Source of the DNA: Deltaproteobacteria bacterium | GTDB taxonomy: Bacteria; Desulfobacterota; Desulfarculia; Desulfarculales; Desulfarculaceae | Assembly (NCBI GenBank): GCA_020444165.1 | Contig: JAHLLK010000028.1 | Location: 1-63,040 of the forward strand | Reading direction: 5' to 3' | Length of the DNA: 63,040 nucleotides | Translations under genes and position numbers: made by a program | Part shown: piece by piece, positions 53,552 to 63,040 of the stretch | How the letters are laid out: the number at the start of each line of letters is the position of its first letter | Position numbering within the stretch: position 1 is the stretch's first letter | Notes under the pieces: generated by a model | What the model was told of the DNA's origin: nothing | Seen by the model: only the letters and a program-made list of their open reading frames with translations | The model's database searches: none

Positions 53552-55981
53552 ATGGGTAAGTCTCTGTTAATCGTGGAGTCGCCGGCCAAGGCCAAGACCA
53601 TCAAGAAGTACCTCGGTCCGGACTTCGAGGTGAAGGCCTCGGTGGGCCATGTGGTGGACCTGCCCCCCAATGACCTGGGGGTGGACCTGACGGCGGATTT
53701 CGCCCCCAAGTACCAGATCATCAAGGGCAAGGAACAGGTGATCCGCGACCTGAAGAAGGCGGCCACCAAGGCGGACGACATCTACCTGGCCCCTGACCCG
53801 GACCGCGAAGGCGAGGCCATTGCCTGGCACATCGCCGAACAGCTGGGCCGGCCTTTGGAGAGCTACCACCGGGTCCTCTTCCACGAGCTGACCAAGAAGG
53901 CCATCCAGAACGCGGTGGCGGAGCCCCAGGCCCTGAACGGCAACCGGTACAACAGCCAGCAGGCGCGCCGGGTGCTGGACCGCCTGGTGGGCTACCAGAT
54001 CTCGCCCCTGTTGTGGGACAAGGTCAAGCGGGGGCTCTCGGCCGGCCGGGTGCAATCCGTGGCCCTACGCCTGGTGGTGGAGCGGGAGCGGGCCATCCAG
54101 GCCTTTGAGTCCCAGGAGTTTTGGACCGTTACCGCCCGCCTGGCCGGCGCCGAGCCGCCGCCTTTCCTGGCCCGCTTGGCCAAACTCAAGAACAAGAAGT
54201 TCGACCCCAAAAAGGAAGCCGAGGCCCTGGCCGCGGTGGAGGCGGTGCGTTCCGCTCCCTTTGTGGTGGACAAGGTGGTGAAGAAGAAGCGGCAGCAGAC
54301 CCCGCCGCCGCCCTTCATCACCAGCACCCTGCAGCAGGAGGCCTACCGCAAGCTGGGCTTCGCGCCCAAGTACACCATGGGCCTGGCCCAGCGGCTCTAC
54401 GAGGGCATGGAGTCCTCCGAGGGCACCGTGGGCCTCATCACCTACATGCGTACCGACTCCACCCGCCTGGCCGCCGAGGCGGTGGACGAGGCCCGCCAGT
54501 TCATCGGCCACCGCTTTGGGGTGGAGTATGTGCCGGACAAGCCCCGGGCCTACAAGGCCCGGGCCGGGGCCCAGGAGGCCCACGAGGCCATCCGGCCCAC
54601 CAGCGCCTTCCGCAGCCCCGAGGACCTGGCCCCCTACCTGAAGAAGGACGAACTGGGCCTCTACCGCCTGATCTGGAACCGCTTCCTGGCCTGCCAGATG
54701 GCCGCGGCCCTGTACGACCAGACCCAGGCCGAGATCTCGGCCGGGCCGGCCCTGTTCCGGGCCAGCGGCCAGGTGCTGGTGTTCAAGGGCTTTACCGCCC
54801 TGTACACCGAGAGCAAGGACGAGGGCGAGGAAGGCGAGGACGGGAATCAGAAGGACACCGCCCGCCCGGGCGAGGCCCTGCCCCCCCTGAACCAGGGCCA
54901 GGTGCTGAACCTCCTGGAACTGTTGCCCAAGCAGCATTTCACCCAGCCGCCGCCGCGCTTCAGCGAGGCCAGCCTGGTGAAGGAGCTGGAGGAAAAGGGC
55001 ATCGGCCGCCCCTCCACCTACGCGGCCATCCTGAGCACCCTGCAGGACAAGCAGTACGTGCAGAAGGGCGAGCGCCGCCAGCTCATGCCCACCGAGCTGG
55101 GCATGCTGGTCAATGACCTGTTGGTGGAGAATTTCCCCCGGATCATGGAGGTGGACTTCACCGCCCAGTTGGAGCAGTTGCTGGACAAGGTGGAAGAAGG
55201 CCAGCAGGATTGGCGCCGGCTGTTGGGCGATTTCTACGGGCCCTTTTCCGAGGCCCTGGACCTGGCTCGCACCCAGATGCGCCAGATCAAGGGCAAGGGC
55301 CTGATCACCCAGGTGCCCTGCCCGGCCTGCGGCCGGCCCATGGCCATCCGCCTGGGCAAGCACGGCGAGTTCCTGGCCTGCACCGGCTACCCGGAGTGCA
55401 AGTCCACCAGCGACTTCAGCCGGGATGAGAAGGGCAACATCGTCCTGGACCAGCCGGCCGAGACCCCGGACATCGCCTGCGACAAGTGCGGCTCGCCCAT
55501 GCAGCTCAAAAAGGGCCGCTACGGGCCTTTCCTGGCCTGCACCGCCTACCCGGCCTGCAAGAACATCCTGCCCTTGGACAAGGACGGCAAGCCCGCCCCG
55601 CCGCCGGAGCCCCAGAAGCTGGGCGAGAAATGCCCCAAGTGCGGCGGCGAGCTGGTGATCAAACCCACCCGCTCCGGAGGGCGCTTCATCAGCTGCGCCA
55701 ACTATCCGTCGTGTGACTATTCCCGGGGCCTGCCCACGGGAGTGCCCTGCCCCCAGTGCGGCGGCCAGCTCACCGAAAAGCAGTCCCGCCGGGGCAAGGT
55801 GTTCTACGGCTGCGAAAATTACCCCAAGTGCGAGTTCGCCACCTGGGACCGGCCCCTGCCCGAGGCCTGCCCCTCGTGCGGACATCCCTTCCTGTCCTAC
55901 AAGAACACCAAGAAGGGCCCCCTGGTCCGCTGCCCCGATCCCAAGTGCCGCTACTCCCGGCCGGCCGAGGAAGGCGAGTAA
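53552..55981 (+). CDS. topA: DNA topoisomerase I
   Basis: 809 residues. The N-terminal Toprim domain has SLLIVESPAKAKTIKKYLG and DPDREGEAIAWHI. The catalytic Tyr is in GLITYMRTDSTRLA (about residue 293). The C-terminus carries five tetracysteine zinc ribbons in a row, beginning CPACGRPM, CDKCGSPM, CPKCGGEL, CPQCGGQL and CPSCGHPF. It relaxes negative supercoils. It is the second gene of the dprA-topA operon; the dprA stop is six bases upstream. Confidence 0.97.
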   Translation: MGKSLLIVESPAKAKTIKKYLGPDFEVKASVGHVVDLPPNDLGVDLTADFAPKYQIIKGKEQVIRDLKKAATKADDIYLAPDPDREGEAIAWHIAEQLGRPLESYHRVLFHELTKKAIQNAVAEPQALNGNRYNSQQARRVLDRLVGYQISPLLWDKVKRGLSAGRVQSVALRLVVERERAIQAFESQEFWTVTARLAGAEPPPFLARLAKLKNKKFDPKKEAEALAAVEAVRSAPFVVDKVVKKKRQQTPPPPFITSTLQQEAYRKLGFAPKYTMGLAQRLYEGMESSEGTVGLITYMRTDSTRLAAEAVDEARQFIGHRFGVEYVPDKPRAYKARAGAQEAHEAIRPTSAFRSPEDLAPYLKKDELGLYRLIWNRFLACQMAAALYDQTQAEISAGPALFRASGQVLVFKGFTALYTESKDEGEEGEDGNQKDTARPGEALPPLNQGQVLNLLELLPKQHFTQPPPRFSEASLVKELEEKGIGRPSTYAAILSTLQDKQYVQKGERRQLMPTELGMLVNDLLVENFPRIMEVDFTAQLEQLLDKVEEGQQDWRRLLGDFYGPFSEALDLARTQMRQIKGKGLITQVPCPACGRPMAIRLGKHGEFLACTGYPECKSTSDFSRDEKGNIVLDQPAETPDIACDKCGSPMQLKKGRYGPFLACTAYPACKNILPLDKDGKPAPPPEPQKLGEKCPKCGGELVIKPTRSGGRFISCANYPSCDYSRGLPTGVPCPQCGGQLTEKQSRRGKVFYGCENYPKCEFATWDRPLPEACPSCGHPFLSYKNTKKGPLVRCPDPKCRYSRPAEEGE

Positions 55982-56088
55982 GGCAAGCCGCCGGGGTCCC
56001 GCCCCGGCCGGCCGTGGCCCCCGCCTCCGTGGCTCCCGGGCGGCGGCGCCGGTGATCCGCCTGAGCTTCCCCTGGGCGGGAAGCCTCT

Positions 56089-59000
56089 TCAGCGGCCCCC
56101 GGCCGGCTCCCGCCCCTGGTCCAAAAGGCTCCGCACCTTTTCCAAAAGATCGGCCACCCGGTAGGGCTTGGTCACCAGATCGGTGCCGCCCAGTTCCTGG
56201 ATGGTCTGGACCACGCCTTCGCCGGCGTATCCCGTGGCCACCAGCACCCGGGCCTCCGGCCGCAACTCCTTGATGGCTTCCAGGCATTTGAGACCGCCCA
56301 TGCCGGGCATGCTCAGATCCAGGACCACCAACTGGATATCGACCCCCTCCTGGAACAGGCCCAGGGCCTCCTCGCCGCTCTCGGCCGTGAGCACCTGGTA
56401 GCCCTGGCTCGCCAGGATCTCCCGGCAGGTCAGCAGGATGTCCGGCTCGTCATCCACCAGGAGCACGGTTTCCTGGCCCCGGTAGTCCCGGGGCGGGGCC
56501 TTGGCCGCCTTTCCCGGACCGGCGCCCCGCTCCCGGCTCACCGGCAGGTACACCGTGAAGGTGGCGCCCCGGCCCGGGGCGCTCTGGCAGAAGATGCGGC
56601 CCCCGTGGTTGGTGACGATGCCGTAGGCCGTGGACAGCCCCAGGCCGGTGCCCTCACCCTGGGGTTTGGTGGTGAAGAACGGCTCGAACACGTGGCTACG
56701 GGTGGCCTCGTCCATGCCCACCCCGGTGTCCGACACCTCCAGCACCACGTAGTCCCCCGGGGCCAGGCCCGGGGGCAATATCTCCGGCTCCTGGCGGCTG
56801 GAGACCTGTCGGGTGAGGAATTGCAGGACGCCCCCCTGGGGCATGGCCTGGGCCGCGTTGTTGCCCAGGTTCAGGAGCACCTGCTCCAGCTGGGCGGCGT
56901 CGCCCCCCACCTCCGGGAGATGGGGCTCCAGCTCGGCCCGCACCTCGATCATGCGCGGCAGGGCGTGCCCCAACACCTTCACCGTCCGGGCCACCTCCCG
57001 GTTCAAATCCACCCGCTGCCGGCCGGCCTCGGTTCGCCGGGCCAGGGAAACCAGGCTCTTGATCAGGCCCGCGGCCCGGCCGATGGAGTCGTTCACCTGC
57101 TCCAAGCGCTGCCGGCTCTCGGGCGGCAGGCTCTCTACGCCCAGGACCAGCTGCACGTAGCCGGAGATCACCTGGAGCACATTGTTGAAATCGTGGGCTA
57201 TGCCGCTGGCCAGCATGCCCAGGGCCTCCAACTTCTGGGACTGGTAGAGCTGCTCTTGGAGCTGGGCCAGGTCCTTTTCCGCCTGCAGCCTTTGGGTGAT
57301 GTCCTCATAGATGATGAACTGCCGGCCCGAGGGGGTGGTCACCGGCCGGAACAGCACCGTCTTCTGCTCGCCGGTTTTGGTGGTCACCAGAAAGGTGCGG
57401 GGCCGCACCTCCCCCAGCCGGCTGCCCTCCAGGTCCTTTTGCCAGTGCTCCAGGGCCTCCTGACGCGCCGCGGGGTCGGGAAAGGCCAGGTTGAACCAGT
57501 CCTTGCCCCGGGGTATGTCCGTGAGGGTGTAGCCGAAGATCTTTTGGAAAGCCGGGTTCAGATACTCGTAGTAACCGTCGGGGGTGATGAGGCTGAGGCC
57601 CAGGGGCGACTCCTCGCTCAGGATGCGGAAGCGCTCCTCCGACTCGGCCAGGGCCTGCTCGGCCAATTTCCGCTCGGTGGTGTCCACCTCCACCCCGTCC
57701 CAGATCACGCTGCCGTCCGGCTGGCGGCGGGGGGTGGAGGCCAGGTCCAGCCAGGCCAGGCGCCCGCTGGGCAGGCGGCACTGCACCTCGGCCCGGAAGG
57801 GGGTGTGGTCCCGGACGGCGGCCAACTCAGCCGCGGCCAGGCGCAGCAGGTGGTCCGGCAGTATCTGGTCGTAGAGGGCGGAGGGGTCGGCCATAACCTC
57901 CTCCACCGTGACCTCGTGCAGGCGCTCCACGTTGCCGCCCACATAGGTGAACCGCCGGCGCCCGTCCGGATGGACCACCGCCTGGTACACCATGACTCCC
58001 GGCAGGTTGTCGGCCAACTGCCGGAGCATCATCTCGTTCTCGGCCAGGGCCAACTCGCTCTGCCGCTGCTCGGTCACGTCGCTGCCCACGCACAGGACCT
58101 CCAAGAGCCCCCCGTCCGGCCCGGACAGGGCCCGGCTGTTCCAGGCCACCCAGACCCGGCTGCCGTCCCGGGTCAGGTGCTCCCGGACCAAGGCCTGGCC
58201 CCGGCCCGGCGAGGCCAGCTCGGCCGGCAGCGCGCACCCCGCCGCCTCCCCGGCCTCCCCGGGGGAGGCGCAGATCTCCTGGAACGGCCGGCCCACGGCC
58301 TCCTCCAGGCTGTAGCCAAAGAAGCCCTGGCCGAATTCGTTCAAGAAGGTCAAACGCCCCTGGGGGTCCAGTTGCAAGATGATGCTGCCCGCTCTCTCCA
58401 CCAGATCGCGGTACTTGCGGGCAATGGCCTCCTGGGCGGCCATGGCCTGGGAGAGCTGGGAGGTGCGGCGGGACACCCGGGTGTGCAGGGAGCGGTTCCA
58501 CACGGCCAGGCCCAACAACAGCGCCAGGCCGCCCGACAGCGCGTAGAGAATGTAAACCGCCTGGGCCGGGTTCACCCCCAGGTCGGCGCCCCGCCACTTG
58601 CGGTCAATGGCCTGGTACTCCGCGGGGGTCACCTGGGCGAAGCCCTCCTCCACCCGGGCCAGGAGCGCCGCGTGGTCCAGGGTGACCGCCCGGCAGAACT
58701 CGCCGGTGTACAGGGGCGGGGTGTGCCGGAACTCGCCTTCCAGGTTCAGCTTGTACAGGTAATAGGCCGCCGGGGGCAGATCCGCGCAAAAGACCTTGAC
58801 CTCGCCCCGGCCCGCCGCCGCGACCAGTTCCTCATAGCTGGGATAGAGCTTGAACTGGGTGAGGCCGGCCGCCTCCAGCACGCCGCGGCAGGCGTCGCCT
58901 TCCTTGATGCCCACCGTGAAGCCCTGCAGGGAGCTGGCCCCGCTGATGCCCCCGATCTCCCGCCGGAAGAACACCGGCACCTCGATCGCGGCGTAGGGTT

Positions 59001-59346
59001 TGGTGAACTTCAGCCAAGCGCCGCGCTCCGGGTTGGCAAAGATGGTGTCGATGACCTGGGCCCGGCCTTCGGCCATAAACAATTGGGCCCGGGCCCAGCT
59101 CATGGCCCTCAGCTCCACCCGGATGCCGGTGTGCCGCTCCCACAGCCGCCACTGGTCCACCACGATGCCCTGGAGCCGGCCCGCAGCGTCCCGGAAGATG
59201 AAGGGGGGATAGTTGTCGTCGGCCACCACGGTGATGACCGGAGGGATGGCGGACGGGTCCAGCCCCGCCCCCAGGGCGCCGGAAAGGGGGACCAGAACCC
59301 CCAGGACCACTACCAGCCAGGAAAGAAGCCTTGCGCGACACTTCAT
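56089..59346 (-). CDS. Hybrid sensor histidine kinase with SBP_bac_3 input domain
   Basis: 1085 residues from the ATG at 59346; a 30-residue longer frame is possible. A signal-like N-terminus precedes a periplasmic solute-binding domain of the amino-acid type (about 25-250: ITVVADDNYPPFIFRDAAG, FTKPYAAIEVPVFFR). A TM segment follows (about 265-285), then three PAS domains, HisKA with LASGIAHDFNNVL, HATPase_c (DTGVGMDEAT, GTGLGLSTA) and a receiver with LVVLDLSMPGMGG. It has the same plan as the kinase at 7445-11023 but a different input domain. The ligand is probably an amino acid or organic acid. Confidence 0.88.
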   Translation of the reverse strand: MKCRARLLSWLVVVLGVLVPLSGALGAGLDPSAIPPVITVVADDNYPPFIFRDAAGRLQGIVVDQWRLWERHTGIRVELRAMSWARAQLFMAEGRAQVIDTIFANPERGAWLKFTKPYAAIEVPVFFRREIGGISGASSLQGFTVGIKEGDACRGVLEAAGLTQFKLYPSYEELVAAAGRGEVKVFCADLPPAAYYLYKLNLEGEFRHTPPLYTGEFCRAVTLDHAALLARVEEGFAQVTPAEYQAIDRKWRGADLGVNPAQAVYILYALSGGLALLLGLAVWNRSLHTRVSRRTSQLSQAMAAQEAIARKYRDLVERAGSIILQLDPQGRLTFLNEFGQGFFGYSLEEAVGRPFQEICASPGEAGEAAGCALPAELASPGRGQALVREHLTRDGSRVWVAWNSRALSGPDGGLLEVLCVGSDVTEQRQSELALAENEMMLRQLADNLPGVMVYQAVVHPDGRRRFTYVGGNVERLHEVTVEEVMADPSALYDQILPDHLLRLAAAELAAVRDHTPFRAEVQCRLPSGRLAWLDLASTPRRQPDGSVIWDGVEVDTTERKLAEQALAESEERFRILSEESPLGLSLITPDGYYEYLNPAFQKIFGYTLTDIPRGKDWFNLAFPDPAARQEALEHWQKDLEGSRLGEVRPRTFLVTTKTGEQKTVLFRPVTTPSGRQFIIYEDITQRLQAEKDLAQLQEQLYQSQKLEALGMLASGIAHDFNNVLQVISGYVQLVLGVESLPPESRQRLEQVNDSIGRAAGLIKSLVSLARRTEAGRQRVDLNREVARTVKVLGHALPRMIEVRAELEPHLPEVGGDAAQLEQVLLNLGNNAAQAMPQGGVLQFLTRQVSSRQEPEILPPGLAPGDYVVLEVSDTGVGMDEATRSHVFEPFFTTKPQGEGTGLGLSTAYGIVTNHGGRIFCQSAPGRGATFTVYLPVSRERGAGPGKAAKAPPRDYRGQETVLLVDDEPDILLTCREILASQGYQVLTAESGEEALGLFQEGVDIQLVVLDLSMPGMGGLKCLEAIKELRPEARVLVATGYAGEGVVQTIQELGGTDLVTKPYRVADLLEKVRSLLDQGREPAGGR

Positions 59347-59479
59347 CCGGTTCCGCCTGGCAAGATGTTTGTGGGCAGGCTCGGGCCACGCGTCCGGGGG
59401 ATTGCCGCCAGCCGCCCTGGCCGAGCGGCCGGGCATCCCCCATGTATCTTAGCCGGAGGCTCTCTGCGCGGGGCAGAAA

Positions 59480-61630
59480 TCAGGCGTTGGCCGCCGGCCC
59501 GAAGCGCAACATCTCCACTTTGCTCAAGGCCAGGCCGATTTCCCGGCACAGGCCGGCCACGGCCTTGTTGGAAAGGAACGAGGTGTTTTTCAGAATCTGG
59601 GGCGTGGCGTAGATGGCCATGACCAGCTCCCGGGCGGCCCGCCCCCGCTCGCCGGACTGCAGGCTCAACAGCACCTTGTCCAGCACCGGGTCCCCGGTGG
59701 CCCCACCCTGGGTGCGGCGGGCCCGGCCCTTGGCCACCAAAATGCCGAAGATCTTGCCCAGGGTCTGCATGCGCGGTTCGCTGCGCTTGAGCATGATGGG
59801 GTGCAGGCGTTCGGTAAAGGCCAAAACGGCCTCGCTGGCGTGTTCGTCAAAACGCAGAAAGAAGGCGGGCAGCTTGGAGGCCAGGCGGAACATCTGCTGG
59901 ATGACCTGGCCCTCCTTGCCTTCGGCCAAAAGCCGCTCCAGCTCGCGGCTGGCTTGGTGGCAGGCCAGGTCCACCGGATCCTCGTTGAGCTTCATCTGCT
60001 GGTAGGCCACGCTGAACAGCTTGATGCCCCGGGACAAGAGCGGGGCGATGATCTTGTTGTGGTAGAAGTTGGCCTGGGTGGGCAGTTCGGGGTCCTCCAT
60101 CAGGGCTTCCACCGCGGCTCCCAGGCTGTCCTTGTCCAGGATGGCGATCTCGGGTGATTGGGATTCCCGGAGTTCGAAGGCCTTGCTCTGCTGGGCCACG
60201 GCCAGGTTGAACAGCACCACACCCCGGAAGGGCGGGTTCAGGGACAACAGCCGCTTGTAGATGCGGATGGCCCGCTCGTTGTCCGCCTTTTGGCGGAGCT
60301 GGGTGCCGATGTGGTTGAGCTTGGTGCAGGCCCGGACGAAATAGTCCGGGTTCTGGGCGGCCTGAAGAAGGTCCCGCTCGGCCTGGTTCACGTCGCCCTC
60401 GAAAAAGGCCACCATGGCGAACTGGATCAGGTACTCCGGGCTGACCACGGCCCCCTTTTGCACCTGCTTTTGCAGGGTCTTGGCGGCCAGGCTCACCATT
60501 TCCCGGAAGTAGGGGTTGTTCTCGCCCAGGGTGCCCGAAAGCCCCAGGTTCAGGATGGATTCGGAGATGCCGGCCACCAGGTCGCGCCGCCGCTCGGCCT
60601 GCTCGGCCGGGTCGATGGTGCAGATGGTCTCAGCCTTGTCGATGGCGATCTGGAACGACTCCAGGGCTTCCTTCAAGTAGGTCTCGGCCTTGGCCTTGTC
60701 CACCGGCTGCCCGTCCTGCTGCGCCCGCAGGACCATGTCCTTCACCTGGCTCACCCGCATCTGGGCGATTTCCTGGTTGGGCGTGGGCAGGTCCTGGGCC
60801 ACGGACTCGGCGTCCTTGAACATCTGCATGGCCGGGACGTACTTCTTCTTGCGCACCAACAGCCGGCCGCCTTCCAGATAGGCGTCCGGCTCGGTGGGCA
60901 ACAGGTCGATGGCCTTGCGGCACAGGGCGATGGCCTTGTCGTACTCCTGGGCCGCCTTGAGGCGCTGCACTTCATTCAAGAGCAGCTCCACTTCGGCCTG
61001 GCGCGCCCGGAGGTCCTCGGCGGTCTTGAAGTCCTTGAACTGGGCCAGCTTGTCGGTCTTGTGGAGGAAGTACTCCAGGAAATAGAAATGCAGCTCCTGG
61101 GACCGTTCCTCCAGGAGGGTGTCGGCGGCCACCTTGCGGGCTTGGGCCCGCATCATGAAGGCGGCCATGACGCCAAAGGGGAACAGGTCCTTCAGGATGC
61201 GCTCCCGGACATCGGTGTCCTGGGGCGCCACGAAGATGGGCACACACTTGGCCAGGATCTCACTGGGCTTGTTGGTGGAACTGTGCAACAGCGAGGCCAC
61301 CCCGCCGTAAAAATCCTGGAAATTGAGGTCCTCGTAGGATTCGCCGCTCAGGGTGCGGTGGTGCTGGGCCGGATGGTTGACCAGCAGCACCCCGTCGAAG
61401 TTCATCAGCTCGCCGAAAAGCTGGCGCATGGCCTGGAAATAATTGTGATCTACCTTGAGGATGGTTACTTGCTTGAAGCCCAGATGGTCCAACGCCATGA
61501 CCACCTGCCGCTGCAACACGGCATCAGCCATGAACAGCCGCAAGGGGGTTTGGAAATACGGCGCCAGGGGATTTGAACTCTCGAAGCCCGAGGAGTCCGA
61601 CGTCCCTGGAAAAGACTGCGTCAGGGCCAT
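59480..61630 (-). CDS. 716-residue protein with receiver-like N-terminus and TPR-like helical body
   Basis: The N-terminus (about 30-160) has alternating hydrophobic strands (RLFMADAVLQRQVVMALDHLGF, FDGVLLVNHP) like a pseudo-receiver domain, but no clear acceptor Asp set. From about 200 on it is helical, with TPR-like pairs (LKAAQEYDKAIALCRKAIDLLPTEPDAYLEGGRLL; QKADNERAIRIYKRLLSLNPPFRGVVLFNLAVAQ). It has no signal peptide or TM segment. It probably scaffolds a cytoplasmic complex. No closer family is recognised. The region upstream (61631-61788) is AT-rich and holds its promoter, but no clear -35/-10 was chosen. Confidence 0.7.
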   Translation of the reverse strand: MALTQSFPGTSDSSGFESSNPLAPYFQTPLRLFMADAVLQRQVVMALDHLGFKQVTILKVDHNYFQAMRQLFGELMNFDGVLLVNHPAQHHRTLSGESYEDLNFQDFYGGVASLLHSSTNKPSEILAKCVPIFVAPQDTDVRERILKDLFPFGVMAAFMMRAQARKVAADTLLEERSQELHFYFLEYFLHKTDKLAQFKDFKTAEDLRARQAEVELLLNEVQRLKAAQEYDKAIALCRKAIDLLPTEPDAYLEGGRLLVRKKKYVPAMQMFKDAESVAQDLPTPNQEIAQMRVSQVKDMVLRAQQDGQPVDKAKAETYLKEALESFQIAIDKAETICTIDPAEQAERRRDLVAGISESILNLGLSGTLGENNPYFREMVSLAAKTLQKQVQKGAVVSPEYLIQFAMVAFFEGDVNQAERDLLQAAQNPDYFVRACTKLNHIGTQLRQKADNERAIRIYKRLLSLNPPFRGVVLFNLAVAQQSKAFELRESQSPEIAILDKDSLGAAVEALMEDPELPTQANFYHNKIIAPLLSRGIKLFSVAYQQMKLNEDPVDLACHQASRELERLLAEGKEGQVIQQMFRLASKLPAFFLRFDEHASEAVLAFTERLHPIMLKRSEPRMQTLGKIFGILVAKGRARRTQGGATGDPVLDKVLLSLQSGERGRAARELVMAIYATPQILKNTSFLSNKAVAGLCREIGLALSKVEMLRFGPAANA

Positions 61631-61788
61631 GGGGTTAATTTACCCACGAGATCAACTAGTTGTTTCAATTGGGTCAGGTAGCATAGAGATAGAACACAGC
61701 CTTTTTTATTATCACGAGCGAGGCATTACGGTCAACTGGCCTGACGCCGGGGGCGCCGGTCTAATTTCACAACTATTTCACAGGCCAA

Positions 61789-62865
61789 TCACAGCCATTT
61801 CCTGCGCCGGAAGAACCACAGCATGGCCCCCACCACCAGGGCCATGACCAACAGCACCGCGGGGTAGCCCCAGCGCCAGTCCAGCTCCGGCATGTACTTG
61901 AAATTCATGCCATAAAGCCCGGCCAGGAAGGTCAAGGGGATAAAGATGGTGCTGATGATGGTCAGCACCTTGATCACCTGGTTCATGCGGTTGCTGATAT
62001 CGGTCAGGGCCAGGTCCATCATCACGGCCAACTGGTCCCGGATGGATTCGGCGGCGTCAATGACGTGCACCAGATGATCGTAGAGGTCCCGCAGATAAGG
62101 CAGGGTGGTCTCGCTGAGCAGGGGGCTGCGGCCGTGCAGGAGCTGGCCCACCGCCTCCCGGAGGGGCCAGATGGCCCGGCGCACCTTCAGGCCCTCGCGC
62201 TTGAAGCGGTAGATGGCGAGCGGCAGATCCTGCCCCTCGGGACCGGGCCCGCTCTGCACCTGCTCCTCCAGGCGGTCCAACTCTTCCTCCAGGTCTTCCA
62301 ACAGGGCAAAGTAGCTGTCCACCACGCTGTCGGCCAGGGCGTAGGCCAGGTAGTCGGCGCCCAGGCCGCGGGCCCGGCCCCGCCCGGCCGTGAGCCGCTG
62401 GCGCACTGGCGCCCAGGGGTCTTCCTCCTCCACAAAGGACAAGACCCAGCCCTGGCCGAAGACCAGGCCGATCTGTTGATCCTTGAGGCGCATGTTCTGG
62501 GGATCAAAGGACAGCCGCCGGAGCACCATGAGAATATGGTCGCCGTAATCGTCCACCTTGGGGCGTTGCAGGGTGTTGGCCAAATCCTCCACGGCCAGGG
62601 CATGCAGGCCGAAGGCCTCCCCCACCCGGGTGAGGAGTTCCAGGTCGTGCACTCCCGACACCTGCACCCACAGGACCCCGGGCCTGGGGGCGGCCTGGGC
62701 CCGGGATTGGTGGGCCTCCACCAGCTCCCAGCCGCCTTCCTCCACTCCGGTCGCGTCGAAGCGGAGCGCGGTGAGGCTGGCCGGTTCCGGGTGGGGCGGC
62801 CCCACGTGCACCAGGGTGCCCGGCGGCAGGGCTATGGTCGATTTCACGCTGTGCTTCTTGCGCAT
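61789..62865 (-). CDS. corA: CorA-type magnesium/cobalt transporter
   Basis: 358 residues. A soluble N-terminal domain with long acidic helices (LLEDLEEELDRLEEQV) precedes two C-terminal TM helices. The selectivity motif is YGMNF (about residues 320-324), followed by the short loop KYMPELDWRWGYP and the final RRRKWL. CorA is a pentameric channel for Mg2+ or related divalent ions. It is a single gene on the minus strand. Confidence 0.95.
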   Translation of the reverse strand: MRKKHSVKSTIALPPGTLVHVGPPHPEPASLTALRFDATGVEEGGWELVEAHQSRAQAAPRPGVLWVQVSGVHDLELLTRVGEAFGLHALAVEDLANTLQRPKVDDYGDHILMVLRRLSFDPQNMRLKDQQIGLVFGQGWVLSFVEEEDPWAPVRQRLTAGRGRARGLGADYLAYALADSVVDSYFALLEDLEEELDRLEEQVQSGPGPEGQDLPLAIYRFKREGLKVRRAIWPLREAVGQLLHGRSPLLSETTLPYLRDLYDHLVHVIDAAESIRDQLAVMMDLALTDISNRMNQVIKVLTIISTIFIPLTFLAGLYGMNFKYMPELDWRWGYPAVLLVMALVVGAMLWFFRRRKWL

Positions 62866-62971
62866 GCTCCCCCGGTTCCCCCCGGCTCCCGGCTCTCCCG
62901 CCCCCGCCCGGCCCCGCGGCGCTCCCGGGGCCTGGGGGCGGGGCCTACCCCTGGGGCCATCCTAGCAGGGC

Positions 62972-63037
62972 GTTGAAAAAGACCCTCCATGGCCTTTTTC
63001 AACCCATCTTGGCAAAAGCGTCGTTTTGCCAAGATGG
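62972..63037. repeat. Palindromic repeat copy upstream of corA
   Basis: GTTGAAAAAG/CTTTTTCAAC arms (62972-63003) are followed by a 14-bp perfect stem built on CTTGGCAAAA (63004-63037, loop GCGTCG). Both modules are close copies of those at 3545-3610. The rest of 62866-63040 shows no gene. Confidence 0.75.
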
Positions 63038-63040
63038 ACA

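Overview
The window is GC-rich (by eye roughly two thirds G+C) and bacterial. It looks like a strictly anaerobic deltaproteobacterium (Desulfobacterota), possibly a sulfate reducer of the Desulfarculales type. The reasons are an anaerobe-type nitrogenase operon (nifH-nifI1-nifI2-nifD-nifK), an orphan DsrP-like membrane subunit, DUF3786 and TIGR04076 proteins, many [4Fe-4S] motifs, and two genes that read through in-frame UGA codons followed by SECIS-like hairpins. This placement is inference. No rRNA, tRNA, CRISPR array, transposase or phage gene was seen.

Layout. 1-3409: end of a branched-chain amino acid ABC transporter (livG 3' end, livF) and a large acyl-CoA dehydrogenase. 3677-6822 (minus): FecR-domain protein, OmpA-like lipoprotein and CHASE2/HD-GYP protein in one operon. 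7445-11023: hybrid histidine kinase. 11344-14203 (minus): ECF sigma factor, Nif11-type peptide, DsrP-like quinol module and a TetR regulator with a perfect dyad operator. 14286-16291: MarR and LysR regulators, and a divergent C_GCAxxG_C_C protein. 16299-19734 (minus): DUF3786 Fe-S protein, PAS-LuxR regulator, MBL hydrolase and epoxyqueuosine-reductase-like Fe-S protein. 19782-21989: a TetR regulator with a likely selenocysteine, a decayed copy of its 3' end, a TIGR04076 protein and a universal stress protein. 22129-26169: class II aldolase, triosephosphate isomerase, and a CoA-transferase. 26430-31510: envelope genes ending in a 1179-residue membrane protein with four exact 127-residue repeats. 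31609-32997: chemoreceptor.

33303-45521 is the nitrogen-fixation island: nifH-I1-I2-D-K-ferredoxin-E-N-B on the minus strand behind a sigma-54 promoter and a TGT-N10-ACA activator site, a divergent small Fe-S protein that resembles a stripped-down corrinoid/Fe-S protein large subunit, and convergent nifA. 45896-55981: TauE-type exporter, a small Gly/Arg-rich protein, a selenocysteine glutaredoxin, a flavin reductase, an acyl-CoA ligase behind a FadR-like box, a secreted VWA-like protein, dprA and topA. 56089-62865 (minus): second hybrid kinase, a 716-residue unknown protein and CorA.

Genes and signals together. The nif island is a self-contained minimal set: structural genes, NifI1/NifI2 post-translational control, cofactor assembly by NifB and NifEN, and NifA. 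The most unusual items are the two UGA-containing redox genes, the nif-linked mini-CFeSP-like protein, the 381-bp repeat array, and a modular family of palindromic repeats. Two tandem 130-bp copies related to that family sit between nifH and nifI1.
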